A stretch of 8,463 nt of DNA from Xanthobacteraceae bacterium (GTDB lineage: Bacteria; Pseudomonadota; Alphaproteobacteria; Rhizobiales; Xanthobacteraceae). The position numbers and the translations under genes are program-made. Each line of letters begins with the position of its first letter. Position 1 is the first letter of the stretch. A model generated the notes under the pieces. It was not told the DNA's origin. It was given only the letters and a program-made list of their open reading frames with translations, and did not search any database. This document shows, piece by piece, positions 5,586 through 8,463 of the stretch. The stretch covers positions 1 through 8,463 of the forward strand of contig JASHRY010000209.1 of NCBI GenBank assembly GCA_030037105.1. The letters are read 5' to 3'.

Positions 5586-7295
5586 ATGGCTGAGCGGCTC
5601 TCCGGCGTCAAGGCCAGCGTAGGATTCGCCTCGGAGACCGGACCACGCAAAAGCAACGAGGATTTCGCCGGCGCGGTTTTCGGCATGGAGCTGCCGCAGC
5701 CGCGCCGGGACATTGTGGCGGCGGTCGCCGATGGGATCGGCGGCGCCAAGGGCGGGCGCGTCGCCGCCGAGACCGCGGTGCGCGGGTTTCTCGATGGATT
5801 TTGCGACCTTCCCGAGACCATGGAAGTGCGGCGCGCGGCGGCGAATGTCCTCAATGCGCTCAACGGCTGGATCCATTTCCAAGGTCAGCGCGACGCGAAG
5901 CTCATGGGGATGGGATGCACCTTCACCGCGCTGGTGCTGCGCGGGCGCCTCGCGCATGTGCTGCACGTCGGCGACACGCGCGCTTATCGATTGGGCGGCG
6001 ACCGCCTCACCTGCCTGACGATCGATCATGTCCGGGAGAGTGCAGGCGGTCGCTCGAATATCCTCAACCGGGCGCTGGGCGTGGAGACGGAAGTGCGGCT
6101 CGATTACGCCACGCAGCCGGTGGCGTTGCATGACCGCTTTCTTCTGTGCAGCGACGGCGTGCATGCCTTCCTTTCCGCCGAGACCATCGCCGAGATCCTG
6201 CGCGAGCGCTCCGCATCCGAGGATTCCGCCCGCGCACTCGTTGCCGCCGCGCTCGAATCGGGAAGCACAGACAATTGCACGGCTTTGGTTGTCGATATTG
6301 TCGATCTGCCAACCGCGGAATCGGCCGATATCGGCGCCGCCGTCATGCAACTGCCGCTCATCCCGGTGCCGATCGACGGCCAGACGGTCGATGGCTTTCT
6401 GCTCAAGGTGCTGGTGTCCGACGGCCGATATACCCGCTTGTTCGGCGCGATAGACGAGGTCGAAGGCGGCGAAGTGGTGTTGAAGTTTCCCAAGCCCCAG
6501 GTCGCGGCCGCGGCCACTTATCGCGCGGCGTTCGTCCGCGAGGCGTGGGTGGGCGCGCGCGTGCACAGCCCGTGGGTCGGTCGCACCATCGCGCTGCCGC
6601 CCGGGCGACAGACCTGCCTGTACACGGTCATGCCGCTTTATCCCGGCGAGCTTCTGGCGACGCGGCTTGCACGTCGCCCATTGCTTGGCCTGGAGGAAGG
6701 CCGCAATATTGCGATCAAATTGGCCCGCGGCGCAGCGGCGCTCCACCGCGCCGGCATCATCCATCGCGACATCAAGCCGGATAACGTCATTCTCGAAAGC
6801 GACGGATCGCTCAAGCTGATCGATCTCGGCGTGGTGCGCGTGCCCGGGCTGGAGGATTTTCCGCCTGAAGACGTTCCGGGCACCGCGGCCTATATGGCGC
6901 CGGAAATGTTCGCCGGCGAGCCGGGCAACGAGGCGACCGATATTTATGCCCTTGGCGTCACCATGTTCCGCGCCTTCACCGGCGAGTTCCCCTACGGCAA
7001 TCCTGACGCTACCAGCCGTCCGCGTCGCGACCGGCCGACGCCGCTGTCCACCCTGCGGCCGGACCTGCCGGCCTGGCTCGAGGGCGTGCTCGCGCGCGCC
7101 ATCGCCGTCGATCCCGGCGAGCGTTTCCGCGACATGAACGAATTCGCCGTGGAGATGGAGACCGGACCGGCGCGCGGCCCGCCGACGGTCCGCCGGCCGC
7201 AGACGCTCTACGAACGGGCCCCGCTCCGGTTCTGGCAGGGCGTGGCCGCGCTCCTCGCGCTCGCCCTCGTCCTCATATTGCTGCTGCGGCGTTAA
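5586..7295 (+). CDS. Membrane-anchored PP2C phosphatase–Ser/Thr kinase fusion
   Basis: This encodes a 569-residue bifunctional signalling protein. Residues about 8-240 form a PP2C (PPM) phosphatase with every metal-binding motif: RKSNEDF (Asp26), VADGIGG (Asp49, Gly50), [10 protein letters not shown] (Asp130), CSDGVH (Asp190) and TDNCTAL (Asp229). Residues about 268-525 form a Hanks-type kinase: Lys300 in VVLKFPKP, Glu319 in FVREAW, catalytic Asp395 and Asn400 in HRDIKPDN, Asp413 in a DLG variant of DFG, the APE motif (438-440) and DIYALG (Asp452). The glycine-rich loop (about 275-290, [12 protein letters not shown]) is degenerate, lacking GxGxxG. Residues 553-567 are a single hydrophobic helix ending LRR, so both domains face the cytoplasm. 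The start at 5586 is chosen because AGGG lies 8 bases upstream and the PP2C fold begins at once; a TTG at 5553 would add 11 residues. The protein may set and erase the same phosphorylation. Its substrate is unknown. Confidence 0.93.
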   Translation: MAERLSGVKASVGFASETGPRKSNEDFAGAVFGMELPQPRRDIVAAVADGIGGAKGGRVAAETAVRGFLDGFCDLPETMEVRRAAANVLNALNGWIHFQGQRDAKLMGMGCTFTALVLRGRLAHVLHVGDTRAYRLGGDRLTCLTIDHVRESAGGRSNILNRALGVETEVRLDYATQPVALHDRFLLCSDGVHAFLSAETIAEILRERSASEDSARALVAAALESGSTDNCTALVVDIVDLPTAESADIGAAVMQLPLIPVPIDGQTVDGFLLKVLVSDGRYTRLFGAIDEVEGGEVVLKFPKPQVAAAATYRAAFVREAWVGARVHSPWVGRTIALPPGRQTCLYTVMPLYPGELLATRLARRPLLGLEEGRNIAIKLARGAAALHRAGIIHRDIKPDNVILESDGSLKLIDLGVVRVPGLEDFPPEDVPGTAAYMAPEMFAGEPGNEATDIYALGVTMFRAFTGEFPYGNPDATSRPRRDRPTPLSTLRPDLPAWLEGVLARAIAVDPGERFRDMNEFAVEMETGPARGPPTVRRPQTLYERAPLRFWQGVAALLALALVLILLLRR

Positions 7296-7318
7296 AGCAT
7301 GTTTTGTCCAGTGGATTG
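7292..7318 (+). repeat. Short dispersed intergenic repeat, copy 2
   Basis: AGCATGTTT (7296-7304) followed after 8 bases by GGATTG (7313-7318) repeats the words seen on the minus strand at 182-174 and 168-163, there with a 5-base spacer. It sits directly on the stop codon of the kinase/phosphatase gene and before pccA, a typical place for a dispersed intergenic palindrome remnant. No pairing arm is seen here, so this copy looks degenerate. Confidence 0.35.
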
Positions 7319-7378
7319 TTGACTTCGTGGCGCCGACGCCGCAAAGCGGAGCGGCCGGCTCGCGGGATTCATACTGGG

Positions 7379-8463
7379 ATGTTCAAGCGAATCCTGATTG
7401 CCAATCGCGGCGAGATCGCCTGCCGGATCATCAAGACCGCCCGCCGCATGGGCATCGAGACCGTCGCGGTCTATTCGGACGCCGACCGCGATGCCCTCCA
7501 CGTCGACATGGCCGATAACGCGGTGCGGATCGGTCCGCCGCCGGCCGCGCAGAGTTACCTCGTCATCGACGCCATCGTTGCCGCCTGCAAAGCGAGCGGC
7601 GCCGAGGCGGTGCATCCGGGTTACGGCTTCCTCTCCGAGCGGGAAGCGTTCGCGCGCGCCCTTGTCGCGGCCGGCATCGTGTTCATCGGCCCAAACGCCA
7701 AGGCGATCGCCGCCATGGGCGACAAGATTGAAAGCAAGCGCATGGCGGCCGCCGCCAAGGTCGCGACCGTGCCGGGCCACCTCGGCGTGGTCGAGGACGA
7801 CCGGGCCGCGGCGCGGATCGCGGACGAGATCGGCTATCCGGTCATGATCAAGGCCACGGCGGGTGGCGGCGGCAAGGGCATGCGCATCGCCCATGGCCCA
7901 GCCGAACTCGCCGACGGCCTTGCCCGTGCCCGTTCCGAGGCGAAGTCGAGCTTCGGCGACGACCGCGTGTTCATCGAGAAATTCATCGCCGATCCGCGCC
8001 ATGTCGAGATTCAGGTCCTGGGCGACAAGCACGGCCACGTCATCCATCTCGGCGAGCGCGAATGCTCGATCCAGCGCCGCAATCAGAAAGTCATCGAGGA
8101 AGCGCCGAGCCCGCTTCTTGATGCCGAGACGCGCGCCAAAATGGGCGCGCAGGCGGTCGCGCTCGCCAAGGCGGTCGGTTACGACAGCGCCGGCACGGTC
8201 GAATTCGTCGCCGGCCAGGACCGCAGCTTTTATTTTCTGGAGATGAACACGCGGCTGCAGGTCGAGCATCCGGTGACGGAGCTGGTGACCGGCATCGACC
8301 TCGTCGAGCAGATGATCCTTATCGCCGCCGGCGAGCCGCTCGCGCTCAAGCAGGCCGACGTGAGACTCGACGGCTGGGCGGTCGAGAGCCGCATCTATGC
8401 CGAGGATCCCTACCGCGCCTTTGCGCCCTCGATCGGGCGGCTGGTGCGCTATCGCCCGCCGGC
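7379..8463 (+). CDS. pccA: Propionyl-CoA carboxylase alpha subunit, biotin carboxylase region (partial, cut by the right edge)
   Basis: The first 361 codons of a biotin-dependent carboxylase alpha chain are open to the window edge. The enzyme carboxylates biotin with ATP and bicarbonate, and the beta subunit then makes methylmalonyl-CoA from propionyl-CoA. Visible parts are the N-terminal domain [20 protein letters not shown], the HPGYGFLSE motif (79-87), the ATP-grasp domain with Lys116, Lys158 and the glycine loop AGGGGKGM (161-168), His208, the RRNQK stretch (Lys237), Glu275, and [14 protein letters not shown] with Glu288, Asn290 and catalytic Arg292. The numbers nearly coincide with E. 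coli AccC. The wording ([36 protein letters not shown]) is closer to alphaproteobacterial PccA than to AccC. The biotin carrier domain would lie beyond the edge. The ribosome binding site is poor (GGGA 11 bases upstream). It begins 83 bp after the kinase/phosphatase gene. Confidence 0.92.
   Translation, partial: MFKRILIANRGEIACRIIKTARRMGIETVAVYSDADRDALHVDMADNAVRIGPPPAAQSYLVIDAIVAACKASGAEAVHPGYGFLSEREAFARALVAAGIVFIGPNAKAIAAMGDKIESKRMAAAAKVATVPGHLGVVEDDRAAARIADEIGYPVMIKATAGGGGKGMRIAHGPAELADGLARARSEAKSSFGDDRVFIEKFIADPRHVEIQVLGDKHGHVIHLGERECSIQRRNQKVIEEAPSPLLDAETRAKMGAQAVALAKAVGYDSAGTVEFVAGQDRSFYFLEMNTRLQVEHPVTELVTGIDLVEQMILIAAGEPLALKQADVRLDGWAVESRIYAEDPYRAFAPSIGRLVRYRPP

Noticed and set aside
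5436..6764. Long minus-strand open frame (442 codons) opposite the kinase/phosphatase gene
   Set aside because: It is antisense to a gene with full domain motifs and has no family features. Long antisense frames are common opposite GC-rich genes.
7319..7324. TTGACT as a -35 box for pccA
   Set aside because: There is no acceptable -10 hexamer 16-18 bases downstream.
7292..8269. 325-codon minus-strand frame opposite pccA
   Set aside because: It is antisense to the unmistakable biotin carboxylase sequence.

Overview
The window looks like chromosomal DNA of a GC-rich alphaproteobacterium, most likely of the order Hyphomicrobiales (Rhizobiales). Three things point there. Coding codons end strongly in G or C. 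The small secreted protein at 5125-5463 resembles, as I remember them, conserved hypothetical proteins of Bradyrhizobium-type genomes. Two short dispersed repeats carry the AGCATGTTT / GGATTG words typical of rhizobial intergenic palindromes. This placement rests on pattern recognition, not on a search.

Layout, left to right. (1) Positions 1-88, minus strand: the first 29 codons of a probable IS630-family transposase that runs off the left edge, followed by a short dispersed repeat (about 147-186). (2) 315-977, minus: a 1-Cys peroxiredoxin with a clean hairpin terminator (261-289). (3) About 400 bp with no convincing gene, then a 64-residue hypothetical protein (1382-1576, plus). (4) 1588-3414, minus: an exported alkaline-phosphatase-superfamily enzyme of the nucleotide pyrophosphatase/phosphodiesterase type, with all seven active-site residues and a promoter region that contains nested palindromes. 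(5) 3631-4953, minus: an Amt ammonium transporter preceded by a good sigma-54 -24/-12 element. (6) Divergent from it, a small exported protein (5125-5463, plus), then a 569-residue fusion of a PP2C phosphatase, a Ser/Thr kinase and a C-terminal membrane anchor (5586-7295, plus). (7) 7379 to the right edge, plus: the biotin carboxylase part of the propionyl-CoA carboxylase alpha subunit (pccA), cut by the window end.

How they may work together. The amt gene is the nitrogen-scavenging centre, and its sigma-54 promoter implies control by an NtrC-type activator under nitrogen limitation. The kinase/phosphatase fusion two genes away on the opposite strand is of a type that I recall also occurring beside nitrate assimilation genes in other proteobacteria, so a nitrogen-related signalling role is a reasonable hypothesis, not a demonstrated one. 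The exported phosphatase lies downstream of amt on the same strand but appears to have its own promoter. The peroxiredoxin and pccA are ordinary housekeeping neighbours. I see no CRISPR array, tRNA, rRNA or clearly new defence system. The most unusual items are the kinase/phosphatase fusion in this setting and the regulatory palindromes around amt and the phosphatase.
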